Of a DNA stretch of 64,000 nt, positions 29,472 through 41,218 are shown in pieces (position 1 is the first letter of the stretch; each line of letters opens with the position of its first letter). Source of the DNA: Exobasidium rhododendri (Eukaryota > Basidiomycota > Exobasidiomycetes > Exobasidiales > Exobasidiaceae); contig CP110630.1 in the NCBI GenBank assembly GCA_026210745.1, forward strand, positions 6,262,001 through 6,326,000, read 5' to 3'. Under the pieces are notes generated by a model that did no database searches, was not told the origin of the DNA, and worked only from the letters and a program-made list of their open reading frames with translations. A program made the translations under genes and the position numbers.

Positions 29472-32308
29472 ATGCCCAAGAAGCAGGAGAAGGTGAGTGG
29501 TTTGCGAAACTTTTTCATAAATGACGGCTGAGCTGACGGTCATTCGACACCCCACAGAAAACGGCCAAGGGTCGGCTAGACAAGTTCTACCACTTGGCTA
29601 AGCAGCAGGGCTTCCGATCTCGTGCTGCATTCAAGCTGGTGCAACTCAACAAAAAGTACGGGGTTCTGGATAACGCTCGATGCTGCATCGATCTGTGTGC
29701 TGCTCCAGGAGGTTGGCTGCAGGTCGCCAGCAAACAGATGCCCCCGGGAAGCTTGATTGTGGGAGTCGACTTGGTTCCGATCAAACCGATTCCTAGGTGT
29801 ATCACTTTTGCCGAAGATATCAACAGCTTCAAATGCAGAGATCAGCTTCGTGCTGAGCTAAAGGATTGGAAGGCAGACGTGGTACTGCACGATGGTGCGC
29901 CTAATGTTGGAACTGCGTGGATCCAAGATGCCTATGCGCAATCCGAGCTCGTCCTTCAGTCCCTCAAGCTCGCTGTCGAGTTTCTCGCTCCAGGTGGTCA
30001 TTTTGTCACAAAGGTCTTCCGATCGAAAGATTACAACAATTTACTCTGGGTCTTTAATCAACTCTTTCACAAAGTCGAAGCTACCAAGCCACCTTCCTCC
30101 CGTAACGTGTCTGCTGAGATCTTTGTCGTCTGTCAAGAGTTCAAAGCACCAAAGCGCATCGACCCCAAGTTCCTCGATCCTAGACACGTATTCAAAGATC
30201 TCGATCCCGTCACTAGCACGATGAGTGTGGATGGTGCTGACGGAAAGAAGAAGCAGACAATCACCATGGCCACCAATGCAGTCGCCAACGTCTTTGAGCC
30301 TGAAAAGAAGAGGAGAAAGAGAGATGGATACGCTGAGGGTGAGATGATTTTGTTCAAGGCGATCGGAGCAAAGGAATTCGTTGAAGGAATCGATGCGGTA
30401 GGCATGTTGGGAACGTACAACGAGATTCAGTTCAAGACGGAGGAGGACAAGCCGTTTCTCGAGAATTACCTCACGACTGCCGACATCAAAGCGTGCTGCT
30501 CCGATTTGAAGGTGCTTGGTAAGAAGGACTTCCGAAACCTGCTCAAGTGGCGACAAGGTTTGCGAGAAGAGACTGGTCTAGAGTTGTCGTCGAAAGCGCA
30601 AAAGGCAAAAGATGCAGAGGAGCTAGCAGCAAAAGAAGCAGTGGAAGTGCATGAGATGGACGACGACGAGCGCATCGATGAAGAGCTAGAGAGACTCAAG
30701 AACGAGCGAGATCGACGGGCGCGAAAGGAGAGGAGGAGAAAGAATGAGGAGAGACAGAAGAGGATACTCAAGATGCAGCTCTCCATGACCACCCCTATGG
30801 ACATTGGTATGGACTTGGTCGACGAGGAGTTGCGAGGTGAGGAGTTCTTTGACCTTCAGTATGGCGGAGGCAAGAAGAGGATCATGGACGGAGAAGAAGC
30901 GGATGAAAGCGATGAGAATGAGAGTGGCGAAGAGAGTGGAACTGATGACGACGAAGCGCTCGACGCAGAAGAGAGGCGGCTTGCTGCGTTGGAAGGGGAA
31001 ATGTCGGGTGCCTACGAGGAGTATCGACAGAGGATCTCCGACAAGGATGCCAAATTCAGAGCCAGAGAAGCGCGGAAGAAGTCAGAGCACAAGGATGAGT
31101 GGTATGGCTTTGGAAAGGAAGGTGGAGACAAGGAAGGAGAGAGCGATGAAGAGAGCAGCGAGGGAGGATACGAAGAGTACACACGAAGGAAAGTGCAGGA
31201 AGAGACCTTTGACACGGACGATGAAGAGGACGAGCAGGATGAGAGGGAGATGCGTGAGTCGATGCAGGCAGACAAGCAAAAAGCGAGGCCACTCCGGAGC
31301 GCACTGAAGCGAAAGCTTGGCGGAGCATCCGATGACGAGGTAGACAGCGAAGATGAGGCAGAGCTCGTGCATGACTTGGAGAGCAAGCAGGAGAAGGCCA
31401 ATCGACAGAGCAAAGAGGCGGCCATCTGGTTCGACAATCCGCTCTTCAAGGGGCTTGACGGTCTGGCGGATGAAGGGGAGGAGGATGAAGAGGATGAGGA
31501 CAGCGACGATGAAGACGAGGACAGCGACGATGAAGACGAGGACAGTGACGACATCGAGGAGAGCGAGGAAGAGGCGGAGCTTTCGGATGCAGACATGGAG
31601 GGCTCACAAGATAACGAGTCGTTGGAGAGCACTATCAGTGAAGGAGAGCAATGGCGATTCGAGAATGAAGACCAAGATGAAGTCAAGAGGAAGCGTGTGC
31701 AGGAGAAAGGTCTCAACACGGCAGAAGCGATCACTCTTGCCTCGCAGTTGGTGAACCGGGAAAAGAACAAGGAGGATCTCATCGACGAAGGCTTCACCAA
31801 GCACAACTTTGTTGACAAGAGTGACCTGCCGGAGTGGTTCCTAGACGACGAAGGAAAGCACTTCAAGCTCAATATACCCATCACGAAAGAGGCCGTCGAT
31901 GCACTTCGAGCGAAGCAGAAGGCCCTGGATGCGCGACCGATCAAGAAGATTGCAGAGGCAAAGGCCAGGAAGAAGTACAAGGCCGTGCAGCGACTGGAGA
32001 AGGCGAGAAAGAAGGCAGAGGGAGTCAGTGAGAACGTCGACATCAGTGAACGGGAAAAGGCAAGCAGTATCGACAAGCTGCTGCGAAGAGCGGGAATGAA
32101 GCCGAAGCGAAAAGAGATCAGAGTCGTCGTGGCCAAGGGCGGCAACAAGGGACTCAAGGGAAGACCAAAGGGTGTCAAGGGGCGATACCGCATGACTGAT
32201 CCACGTCAGAAGAAGGAACTTCGGGCCATGAAGAGAAAGGACAAGCGCGACGGCAAAAAGGTCTCCAGCAGCAGCAAGAGGCCCAAACGGACACCAAACG
32301 GGTACTAG
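29472..32308 (+). CDS. SPB1: 27S pre-rRNA (guanine 2'-O)-methyltransferase SPB1
   Basis: A 21-nt first exon (29472-29492, MPKKQEK) joins 29558-32308, total 923 residues. The FtsJ/RrmJ methyltransferase domain covers about residues 20-230: SAM motif DLCAAPGGWLQVA, then HDGAPNVG, TKVFRSKDY and SAEIFVV supply the K-D-K-E catalytic set. A middle domain and a very acidic linker follow (about 490-700). The Spb1 C-terminal domain has DLPEWFLDDE and VRRAGMKPKRKE-like sequence and a basic end. Spb1 methylates the A-loop G2922 of 25S rRNA and is needed for 60S assembly. It is convergent with LSG1, with stops 141 nt apart. Confidence 0.96.
31496..31558 (+). repeat. 21-bp tandem repeat in SPB1 acidic linker
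   Basis: Three head-to-tail copies of GAGGACAGCGACGATGAAGA(C) at 31496, 31517 and 31538; the third has diverged at its end. The repeat encodes the EDSDDED units. It is in frame, so copy-number change would only lengthen the acidic linker. Confidence 0.8.
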
Positions 32309-32449
32309 ACGTTTTACCCCCCTTTCACTTCACCTTCCTTCTTTCTTTCTCACCCTACTCATCGTGTACTAGACCCGTCCTGTCAACGTGACATTATGCA
32401 TCAGATATCATTGTATAGATACAAGGAGGAGAAAGAAGCATTAAGAGAT

Positions 32450-34705
32450 CTACACGTATCCCTGGCCACTGCGGTTCTTCTTGCGCTTGTTTGCTTTGAA
32501 GTGCTTCTTGCCGGCGTCGATTCCTGGTGGTGGAGGCTGCGGTGCTCCTTGCTTGTTGGTAGGAGAGGGAGCAGCGGCTTCTGTGCCGTCGGGATTGATG
32601 CGACCACGGAAGACTGACTGACCAGGCTGCACGGTGCCCCTTCCCGTCGTCATGAACCCGTTCGACTTGACGTTGAAGAAGGCAGAATCGAGTGCTTTGC
32701 TCTTCTTTCCAGGTATGACATGGCTTTTCTTTGCATCGGATGACGCCAATTCCTCGTCTCCCTCCATGGCTGCATCGGCCGCTGTGATCGGCGCCAACTT
32801 CCTCCCGGCCAAGCTGACTCGTGCTCTCTCCCTTTGCTCTTCGTTGAAGTCGTCTCCATCGAGGCCTGGGGGTGGGTGAGCATACAGAAGCTTCGCATTC
32901 ACGTAGTCCTTGAACACGTATCGTGCGGCTCTCGATTCATCCGGATTACCCTGACCCTGTCTTGCAAAGCCACGAGCAATAGCGTAGGCGGTGAGCACCT
33001 CCAGTCCGGTAGGCTGGCCACTGCCTCCCTCCTCTACATTCTCGATCGCGATCCTGAATCCATACGTCCCCTCTAGGATGTCCTTTGGTATCCTTCGGGC
33101 AATGAGTTCACCAGGGGCAGTATATTCACGCATCTGATCGATGGGCAACACACCATCCAGCACCAATTCAGCACTCGTCGTCGCAAACTGAGGAAAGACG
33201 AGACCGGGACAATCGCAAAGCGTGACACTGTTGCTCAATGCAATCGTCTGAAAGTGCTTCGTCTTACCAGGTGTAGCAGAGACTGACACTTTCTTCTCTC
33301 CCAAGAGAGCGTTGATGGTGCTTGACTTTCCTACGTTGGGATATCCTACTAGTCCGACCACCAGCTTGGATGGGATGCCGTACTCCTCCGTCTCGAAATC
33401 TTCCAGAGGAGGTGCTTTCGCCATGAAGAGCTCTTCCAATTCGAGCACATTAAGCACTCTTGTAGGATCTTTGGCGAACTTATCGGCCGTCGTGTGATCT
33501 CCCTCTCGAATCGCCGCTGCATCTGCTGTTGGTGTAGCCTCGACAACGTCATTCGGACCTTTACTTCTCTCCTTTCTGAGTGCCTCCTGCACCCTCTCAT
33601 GATTAGCCTCCAAGATGTGTGAAGCAGCCTCTTGTCCTACGAGCACTCTGGTAGCCTTTGCCCCTACTTCCACTGCCGCTGCTTGTTGTCGAATGGCTCG
33701 CACGTCCTCGTCCTCGTCTGAGTCACTCTCAGCCTCCACAAGTTTGCCTGAACCCTCCTCGCCATCCTCCTCCTCCTGATCAACTGCGTTGTAGTACTCC
33801 GCTGCCTCTGCGGCTGCTTCTGCTTCAGCTCGTGCTGCTTGCAGTGCCGCCGCATTTGCCGCACTAAAGAAGGCATATTCGATACCCTGCTCTTCAAAGT
33901 ACTGCGACCATTCCTGTCTCTGACCATCGTCCAGCAGATCAGCTTTGTTGATCAAAAGCAGGTTTCTCCTTCTACCCTTCTTGTGTACATTCTCGTCATC
34001 TTCCTCTTCGTCCTCTTCATCTTCCTCATCCTCGTCGTCCCCATCACCGCCTTTCGCCTTCCCTCCCAATCTGACCTTGATCTCCTCGACGTACTTCTCT
34101 AAATCTTCACATCGAAATCGCAAAGGATTTCTCGCATCGACGATCTGTATGACAAGATGACTTCTCTCCACGACTCGCCACAGTTGCCTCCACACTTCCA
34201 GATTCCTCTCAAAGGGTGTCATGACAAAGTTGTTTGCTTCCGTAAGTACTGCCAGGTTACGTCTCCACTCCAGGAACGACTCATTCTCGAACTTCCTAAG
34301 CTGTTCGGGAGTAGTCTTGCTGTCCCATTCGGGTCGCCTAGGAACACGCAATTTCTTTCTGTTCTGATTCTGCCTTCCCAACACTTCTCTTTCTTCTTGA
34401 TTACTCAAGAGGAAAGGGTTCTTGCCTCTCCCTCCACTGCCACCAGCCCCACCACCTGGACCTTGAACAACGGTCACATTCCTCCTTTCTGCAGTAAAGT
34501 CTGCATCAGCTAATTGTGCCGTACTCAAGAACTCCTCTAGATCTCCTTGATGCGTAACAGATCGCAGGCCCGGTCCACCTGAAGAAGGATTGATTAGATC
34601 CGTCGTGTGCATCGTTGACTGGTTTCTATTCTGTGCCTCCTTCGCCCTCCTGTTGATAATCGACCTCCCCAGCCCGACAGTCTTCTTGGAAGTCGGAAGC
34701 GGCAT
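32450..34705 (-). CDS. LSG1: Large-subunit GTPase 1 (circularly permuted GTPase)
   Basis: 751 residues in one exon. The circularly permuted GTPase order is visible: G4 LLLINKADLLDD (about residue 252) precedes G1 GYPNVGKSS (about 455), and G3 DCPGLVFP follows near 500. Between them lies an acidic and Ala-rich insert (about 290-400). The C-terminus is basic (KKHFKANKRKKNRSGQGY), as in Lsg1. Lsg1 is a cytoplasmic GTPase that releases Nmd3 from pre-60S subunits. The ATG at 34705 begins MPLPTSKKTVGLGRSIINRR, which matches the conserved N-terminus of the family. Confidence 0.95.
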   Translation of the reverse strand: MPLPTSKKTVGLGRSIINRRAKEAQNRNQSTMHTTDLINPSSGGPGLRSVTHQGDLEEFLSTAQLADADFTAERRNVTVVQGPGGGAGGSGGRGKNPFLLSNQEEREVLGRQNQNRKKLRVPRRPEWDSKTTPEQLRKFENESFLEWRRNLAVLTEANNFVMTPFERNLEVWRQLWRVVERSHLVIQIVDARNPLRFRCEDLEKYVEEIKVRLGGKAKGGDGDDEDEEDEEDEEEDDENVHKKGRRRNLLLINKADLLDDGQRQEWSQYFEEQGIEYAFFSAANAAALQAARAEAEAAAEAAEYYNAVDQEEEDGEEGSGKLVEAESDSDEDEDVRAIRQQAAAVEVGAKATRVLVGQEAASHILEANHERVQEALRKERSKGPNDVVEATPTADAAAIREGDHTTADKFAKDPTRVLNVLELEELFMAKAPPLEDFETEEYGIPSKLVVGLVGYPNVGKSSTINALLGEKKVSVSATPGKTKHFQTIALSNSVTLCDCPGLVFPQFATTSAELVLDGVLPIDQMREYTAPGELIARRIPKDILEGTYGFRIAIENVEEGGSGQPTGLEVLTAYAIARGFARQGQGNPDESRAARYVFKDYVNAKLLYAHPPPGLDGDDFNEEQRERARVSLAGRKLAPITAADAAMEGDEELASSDAKKSHVIPGKKSKALDSAFFNVKSNGFMTTGRGTVQPGQSVFRGRINPDGTEAAAPSPTNKQGAPQPPPPGIDAGKKHFKANKRKKNRSGQGYV

Positions 34706-34976
34706 GATGACACGGGACGACCAAACGCTTGTGACGGTTCTATCTCGACAGACACCTCACTATGCTCTCACCAATCTTCCCCCCTCCCTTCTCCAGTACA
34801 CCCATTGACTTTTTTGAGAAGCAAAATTTCCCTCGCGAAGGTGGAGTGGCCCATCACGTGGGAATGAAATTTTGAAAAATCGCGCGCTAGGCGGGAGAGC
34901 TTCCTAGTTCGGGCAATCCTGAGAGGACAACTTTCACTAGAAGGTTTCCTTTTTACTGTTGGACAACATACCCACC
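34706..34976. promoter_or_regulatory. Divergent LSG1/UTP25 promoter
   Basis: A 271-nt shared promoter with CACGTG at 34855-34860, immediately followed by GGGAATGAAATTTTGAAAAA. The latter resembles the rRNA-processing-element (TGAAAATTTT) of yeast ribosome-biogenesis promoters. The same two kinds of element occur between eIF3b and SPB1. Confidence 0.5.
34855..34860. promoter_or_regulatory. CACGTG in the LSG1/UTP25 promoter
   Basis: Palindrome 150 nt from the LSG1 ATG and 117 nt from the UTP25 ATG, next to a TGAAATTTTGAAAAA element. Confidence 0.45.
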
Positions 34977-37010
34977 ATGGAGGACAACGAGGCCATGGTG
35001 AAGCTCATGACCCTCGTAAATGTGTCTGCAGCAAAGCCAAACAAGAGGAAGAGATCGGCTCAAGCGTCGTACTCCTCCCTGAAGAAGAAGAACGGTAGCA
35101 ACATCGATGTCGTCACCAAGAGGGCAGCCAACATACTACGTGAGGCAAAGGAGTACGAAACGACGAACAACATAAGAGATGATGCGAATACCATTGGGAG
35201 TAACGGCACGCAGCCCTCATCTGTCGTGCAGCAACTTGAAGGAGCAGAAGAATCAGATGAAGACGTGGACAGCGCTGTAGCTTCTACGCGGGATGCATTC
35301 GACTATCACTTTGCGTCAGAAGGCGAGTCATCGCTGGCAGGACTAGCAAAGAGAGTGCTAGGCTCAAGTGGCGGGAAAGAGAAGGAATTGAGCTGGGAGA
35401 CATCGTCGACACTGTTTGAGAATCTTGGAGAGGCTTCTATCAGTAGAGTAAGTGGGCTAGATATGCCAAACGTCGCCGAATCGAAGCCGCATGTCAATGT
35501 TCTGGAGGCCTTCCGCGGGAAGAAAAAGAGGAGAGTACCGACTCCCTCAGACATAGCGCTGACCAAGCTTCTGGGCTCGTATCGAGATGTCATGGACACA
35601 CGAGTGGAGTTGGAAGAGAGGGAGAGTAAGCGACGTATCATTGCGATGCATGCAATGAGCCATGTCCAGAAGAATAGGAGGCGTGTGCTGCGAAACAATG
35701 AAAGACTGGCCAAAGCTGCTTCGACAGGCTCCACAGTCAACGCGGATACTCGAGACCAAGGCTTCACTCGACCGAAAGTCTTAATCCTCCTGCCTCTTCG
35801 TAACAGTGCCGTATCGTGGATGTCGCACCTGTCAGCTCTTTCTACGTGCACGGAAGTCGACAATGCATCACGATTCGAGTCGGACTTCACCCTCCCTCCC
35901 AATGCGATTGACAACCTCGCCAAACCGGAAGCAAGAGAGAGGTTTCCGGTCGATCACATTGAAACATTCAAAGGGAACATAGGCGACAACTTCAAGGTAG
36001 GCGCCAAATTGACTCGAAAGAGCTGGAAGATGTTCAGTCAATTCTATGACAGCGACGTCATCATTGCCAGCCCGCTAGGCCTGCGTCTTGCCATCGAAAA
36101 GGATCGAGATTCGGATTACCTGTCTTCCATCGAGATTCTGATCATGGACCAGATGGACGTCATGACGATGCAGAATTGGGAGCACGTACAGTTCATCTTC
36201 ACCCACCTGAACCAAATTCCAAAGCAAGCTCATGACGCCGACTTCTCGAGGATAAAGCAGTGGTACCTTGACTCGCATGCACCTTACATGCGGCAGTCGA
36301 TCTTGTTGTCCTCGTACGACACTTCAGAATTCCGAGGTCTGTACCGTTCGACACTGAGGAATATCGGAGGCAAGGTTCATCTAACATCGTCAAAGGAGGC
36401 AGGCGTGCTATCACAAGTACGATCAGGGATCCGCCAAACCTTTCAGAAGTTTACATGCAACAACATCCAGCTGGAGTCGCAATTGCGCATCGAAACATTC
36501 CTCAACAAGGTATTCAAGACAATCTTGAAGAGCGCACTGAGCAGTTCCAAGACGATCATCTTTGTACCGTCGTACTTTGACTTTATTCTCCTGCAGGAAG
36601 AATTGCGCAAAAGGTATGCTGAACACGTCGACTCGTTCGCCATCTTGACGGAATACTCGTCGGGAAAAGAAATCTCCAAGGCGCGAACCCAATTCTTCAA
36701 CGAAAAGAAAAAGTTCCTCTTTGTCACAGAGCGATTCACCTTTTACCGTCGATACATGCTTCGAGGCGCAAAGACGATCGTCTGGTTTGGATTACCCGAA
36801 CACAAAGATTTCTATAGCGAATTCTTGGAGAACATGTTCAAAGTAGGTGACAAGAATGGCGGCAACGACGAAGAGCAGGTGGATGTAGGCGAAGTCAGCG
36901 TCATTGCCATGTACTCCAAGTACGACTTCCTTAAGCTGGCGAGGATCGTGGGGACGAGCATGGCCACGCGGATGATCGGTGAAGAGAAGAACAGCTGGCG
37001 CTTCACCTGA
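34977..37010 (+). CDS. UTP25: U3 snoRNP-associated protein UTP25
   Basis: 677 residues, single exon. The ATG at 34977 sits in a good context (CCACCATGG); nothing upstream in frame is an ATG. After a basic, acidic-patched N-terminus comes the UTP25/DEF domain, a degenerate DEAD-box-like fold without a Walker A motif. It includes PKVLILLPLRNSAVSWM, DVIIASPLGLRLAIEK, IEILIMDQMDVMTMQNW and ILLSSYDTSEFRGLYR. The C-terminal helicase-like part has TIIFVPSYFDFILLQEEL. Utp25 acts in the SSU processome at early 40S cleavages. It is convergent with the next gene, 105 nt between stops. Confidence 0.94.
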   Translation: MEDNEAMVKLMTLVNVSAAKPNKRKRSAQASYSSLKKKNGSNIDVVTKRAANILREAKEYETTNNIRDDANTIGSNGTQPSSVVQQLEGAEESDEDVDSAVASTRDAFDYHFASEGESSLAGLAKRVLGSSGGKEKELSWETSSTLFENLGEASISRVSGLDMPNVAESKPHVNVLEAFRGKKKRRVPTPSDIALTKLLGSYRDVMDTRVELEERESKRRIIAMHAMSHVQKNRRRVLRNNERLAKAASTGSTVNADTRDQGFTRPKVLILLPLRNSAVSWMSHLSALSTCTEVDNASRFESDFTLPPNAIDNLAKPEARERFPVDHIETFKGNIGDNFKVGAKLTRKSWKMFSQFYDSDVIIASPLGLRLAIEKDRDSDYLSSIEILIMDQMDVMTMQNWEHVQFIFTHLNQIPKQAHDADFSRIKQWYLDSHAPYMRQSILLSSYDTSEFRGLYRSTLRNIGGKVHLTSSKEAGVLSQVRSGIRQTFQKFTCNNIQLESQLRIETFLNKVFKTILKSALSSSKTIIFVPSYFDFILLQEELRKRYAEHVDSFAILTEYSSGKEISKARTQFFNEKKKFLFVTERFTFYRRYMLRGAKTIVWFGLPEHKDFYSEFLENMFKVGDKNGGNDEEQVDVGEVSVIAMYSKYDFLKLARIVGTSMATRMIGEEKNSWRFT

Positions 37011-37115
37011 ATGTCTTATCAATAATAATGAATGTGATGACGACATTATGAATTGTAAAAAGAAGTAGCACAGTAGTATGAAAGGCGAGGGAGTGTAAGG
37101 AGGCGCGGAGGAGGA

Positions 37116-39898
37116 CTACCTGGTGGCCACTTCTATCCCGTCATTCTCATCGAGATCGTCCAAGTCGTAGTCGAACGCATTGTCTGAGCGGCCACGACCC
37201 CCTCCTTTCCCCTCCTCTTCCCCCTCCATCTCCAGCATCGCTGCATCTGCCTCTTTCAAAATCATGCTGAGCGTCTTCTGGTTGCGATCTTGGCTGTTGC
37301 TATGAGTAAGAGCAGACAAGGGCGGCGAACTGACGTAGTCTTCTTCACTGTCGCTCGCATCTCCCTTCCGTCCTTTACCGTTGCTACTGCTGCTGCTCAT
37401 GCCAGCTTTCCGACGTCCAATACTGAAGAACTTTTTGCTTGCACTCTTAGGACTCTTCATCCCTTCGCTTCCGATAGGGCTTGCGATGCCAGGAGATCGT
37501 GGTGATCCAAGGTCGTTGTTGCTCTGACTGCGTGGGGTCGAAGTCGTTGCATGGAACGAGCTGGTCGACGACATACTTCGAGGGACATCTATGCCTTTCC
37601 TGCTGGGTGTTCCGTTCGGGCTTCGTACTTGTGTGCGAGATGTCGAGGGCGATATAATTGCCGCCGTAGTAGTTGGTGACTTGACTCCTTGGTCGATGAT
37701 AAGACGGCTCGGCGTTGCTTTGCTCGGGGGGGCAGGAGCGGGAGGGGACGATAAGATCTGCGAATCTGCAAACCCGTCAAAATCTATCATGTCGGCAAAG
37801 GCCGAGATGGAGTCTTCGAGCTGCGGAGAGGGTGTCTTTGCTGTAGTGGTAAGTGGCTTCGAAGCGTCTTGCTTTTCGACGACGTCCAGACTTTCAGGTG
37901 CCCTGCTCGCTTCCGTAGGAGCGACTTTCGTTTCTTCCTCTGCTGCAGATACTGGCTCCTCTGGCGTGTAATGGAACGCCACCTCTGCTGCTGAAGCCTT
38001 CTCCTCGATTTCCACTGGCGCCGACAGTGACTCTGCTGCCTTGCCAATCGAATTCGTAGTGCTGCTGCCTGTGATGGGACTCAGCTCGACAGAGATGTCT
38101 TCCATGTCTCTGGCTTCCTCTCTCTCCATGCTTGCTTCGGCATCTACTTTCGCTTGCGTCACCTTGCCATCGCTAACTGTAGGAGGAACTTCGCCCTTCT
38201 CCGGCCCGTCTTTAGCCTCTCTCTCTATAGTAGAGTCCAACGATGCACCGCCTTTCGATGAGGCGTCAATCAGTGCAGAGTCATGACTTGCCGGCGGTAG
38301 ACTGGTCTCGTTTTGTTTGGGAGTCGTGTCCAGGGGTGCTCCTGAGCCGTTTCCACTTGCATCATCCCCCTTCATGTCGCTCAACACTTCCACGTCGCTT
38401 GCCGGGGTCTTCTCGTCAAATTCGAGTGGCTTCTTCAATTCTGGCTCGACTGGTGAGCTCGCGACTGCTGCAACATCCTCTCTACTCTCCTCTTGCCCCT
38501 GAAGTTCAGGTGTTTGGATGGACGACGTGCTACTTGGCCTACTAGATGCACTTCCGTGCCCCTTTTCCTTTGCCCGCTTCGCTACATCTCTCGCTGCTGC
38601 CTCGTTCCTGGCCTTTTCTCCATCACTTCCGGACCGACCCAATCTCGGCCCATCCGAATCAAGTCCTGTTGGTATCGTACCATCCAGTAAAAATGCGTCT
38701 GCCTCCTCTTCTGACATCTTGACGTCGCCGAGCCCAAGAGAAGCCATCAATTCATCCAGGTCTTCTCTACCCACCACAGTCTCCTTTCGATCTGTATCAC
38801 TGGCTCCTCTGGTTGCCTGAAAGGCATCTTTCAACACATCACCCCTCGAGACAGCTTCTCGTAGCCTTACTGAGGAAAAGGAGCGCGATGAAATCGAGGC
38901 CTGTGCTTCGGCTGCCAAAGCCTTCGATGACAGTTGCGAAGGATTAAATCGAGCAGACGGTAATGACCGTAAAGGAGAGGTAGACGAGGAAGAAGAGCTT
39001 TGCACGCCATCGCCCATCCTTGCCAATCGGAGTGGCTTCACGCCTGCATCTGCTGATGGTATGTACATGCGCGGTGGTGCTGGCTTGGAGGTGCCCTTGC
39101 CTAGGCTGGTTGGATACTTTCCTTGCCCTTTCCCACTGCCATTCGAGCCCGTACCCTCTATCTCTCCTGCAAATGAAAGCTTCTCATCAGGTTTACCTTC
39201 TTCCAGGATCTCGTTGAGCTCTTCTTCCGTCAGCGTGAGATCCGATATGCCCAGCGATGACAAGAAGCTCTCTGCATCATGCTCCTTTCGGCTTCCCGAT
39301 CCAGATGGTGCAAAGGGTAATGCCGGTGCTAAATTATTCTGCGACGGCGCTCGGGGTTGAGCTAGTCTTGGTAGTGGTGCCACAGTATGGGAGGATGCTC
39401 GAGTTGCCGACTTTGCTCTTGTAATAGGTGCCTCCAAACCTCCGTTGCTGACGACAGATGGAGTAGACGCCGAAGCATTCATGTCAGGCAAGGAGGGTGC
39501 CAGTCCTGCGTCTGCTTCTACTTGTGTCCTCTTCTCATCGACCTTGAGAAACAGATCCAATTCTCCGAACTCAACAGACTCCTCAAACTCTTCAAACGTC
39601 CCTCTCCATTCATTGTGTACAAGTAATCCAGGTATTTGAGGGTCTCTTGCCTTGTAGGGTAGGAAGCGGGAGAGGTTGAATAAATAGGAATGACTGGTAC
39701 ATCGTTCTCTATGGGATGACTCACCTTCCTCCTCCATCGAGACTTTGCCTTTTCGTCTCCGGCCAGATCATGATAGATGTACGGAATCTTCTTCACTGCC
39801 AGGATGGATACATACCGCTCATGCCGACTTCGAATCTTATGATTGCTGAGAATGGAAGTGCTGAAGAGCTCGACAGCAGCTGCTTGCGCTGATGACAT
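37116..39898 (-). CDS. SH3BGR-like domain protein with long disordered tail
   Basis: Exons 39898-39725 and 39650-37116 give 902 residues. The first 110 residues form a thioredoxin-fold SH3BGR/glutaredoxin-like domain (VELFSTSILSNHKIRSRHER, IPYIYHDLAGDEKAKSRWRRK, then IPGLLVHNEWRGTFEEFEES), lacking the CxxC of true glutaredoxins. The remaining 790 residues are Ser/Thr/Pro/Glu-rich and disordered. They include two similar acidic segments (LGISDLTLTEEELNEIL and LGLGDVKMSEEEADAFLL) that look like duplicated short helices. The intron uses an AAG acceptor (CTACAAG). Function of the fungal family is not established. Confidence 0.82.
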
Positions 39899-40429
39899 GG
39901 TGCGTGTACTTTAATTGTGATCCAGAGCAGACCAGCTGGCCCCTTTCCCTACTCTCTCGACAGATAGCGGGCAGAAACGAGGTGGAGAAAATGCGTCTGT
40001 AGCGGGGTGAGCGACGACGTAGGAAGATGTGTCGCTTAGTGGGTCTACCTCACACGATTCGAGATCCTCTCTCGAGCTTAAACCGTCAATTTACACGCGC
40101 ATGCTCCTTCATCCACCCTTTCGCACGGTCGTCGTTTCTTGAGGAGGCTTGCCATAAACTAACTTGGAAGGGTTCTTCTCTACCTGCTGTTCAGGATGGC
40201 TACTACTTATATACACGGATAATATGGACACCAGGCCGTACTTTTGAATCTTGCCCTGTAGGAAGCTCAGAGAGGGGAATTACGCTTGACGACTGCGCGT
40301 TAAGCTGCTTGCAAGGGTATGAAACATCGAGCAGGTCACATCGTATCAGTAGGTGCTTAAAAGTAATGAGCCGCGACTCGTTGTCATTTATGAACATAGT
40401 ACAATTGCAGTGGGATATGAGCGAAAGAG
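39899..40429. other. Intergenic, SH3BGR-like promoter and Mago 3' region
   Basis: About 530 bases between two minus-strand genes. No further gene. An open frame at 40027-40443 on the plus strand runs into the Mago terminal exon and has no family support. Confidence 0.45.
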
Positions 40430-41218
40430 CTAGATTGGCTTGATCTGGTGAAGCAGTAGGGGAAGTCAGACTCCTTCTTATCAAGTGTGCGATGATGACG
40501 AAATTCACTCACCTTGAAGTGCAGACTGATCAAGCTGAAGATGAGGCACTGCAATAGGAAGAAGTGAAGTCAGCGACCGCTTCCCCAATCTATTTCATTC
40601 CTTAGAGACGCACCTTGAGATCTTGCACCAGGTAGTAGAAAACACGCAAACCTTCTGGGTCGTCTGAATCTTGCACCTCAACAAGCGATCCCAGCTTGGC
40701 AGTCTGCAAGGAAGTACCTCAAGCATTAGCATCGAGCAAAACAAGCGATAACAAGCCCACACGCAGACCTACCTCAAAAGATATGTGCTCGTCACCCATT
40801 CTTATTTCCAGCTCTTGCCTGCCGACCACATTCTTCTTTGGCCACTTTGCATCGTCTTCCTTCATAATCTCACTCTCTTCTACCAGTTGTCGAATCTGCT
40901 GCACCATCAATTGACCAATCCACACTGCACGACAGAGGAATCAAGTCAGTCTATCAAGTTGAGATCTGCTCACATCAGCGATCACCCACTCACTTTCTTT
41001 GCGGATCAGACTATCATTACGATAGTTGGAATTGTTGGCATAACGCAGTCGACCCCTGGAATATTCAAATTCTAGAAATTCATGGCCGTGCTGACCCTGA
41101 TGGCCGGTACTGCAGGCAGATGAGGAGTAGTCAGCTTTCGTCTTCCTTTCTCCTGTCGATTCGGTCTCGATTCGGTGCAGGACGACACTCACTAGTACCG
41201 CACGTAGAAGTCAGACAT
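40430..41218 (-). CDS. mago: Mago nashi, exon junction complex core
   Basis: Six small exons (41218-41193, 41109-40994, 40924-40773, 40703-40614, 40548-40513, 40444-40430) join to 144 residues, the usual family length. Conserved blocks are [77 protein letters not shown] and [12 protein letters not shown], ending IKPI. The last coding exon is only 15 nt and encodes IKPI plus the stop. Mago pairs with Y14 and holds the exon junction complex on spliced mRNA. Its presence fits an intron-rich genome. Divergent from the hydrolase gene across 224 nt. Confidence 0.95.

Noticed and set aside
31012-32193. 393-codon Ser-rich open frame antisense to SPB1
   Set aside because: It is the mirror of the Asp/Glu/Lys-rich linker codons of SPB1. 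The Ser/Leu-rich composition follows from the complementary codons, and there is no independent support.
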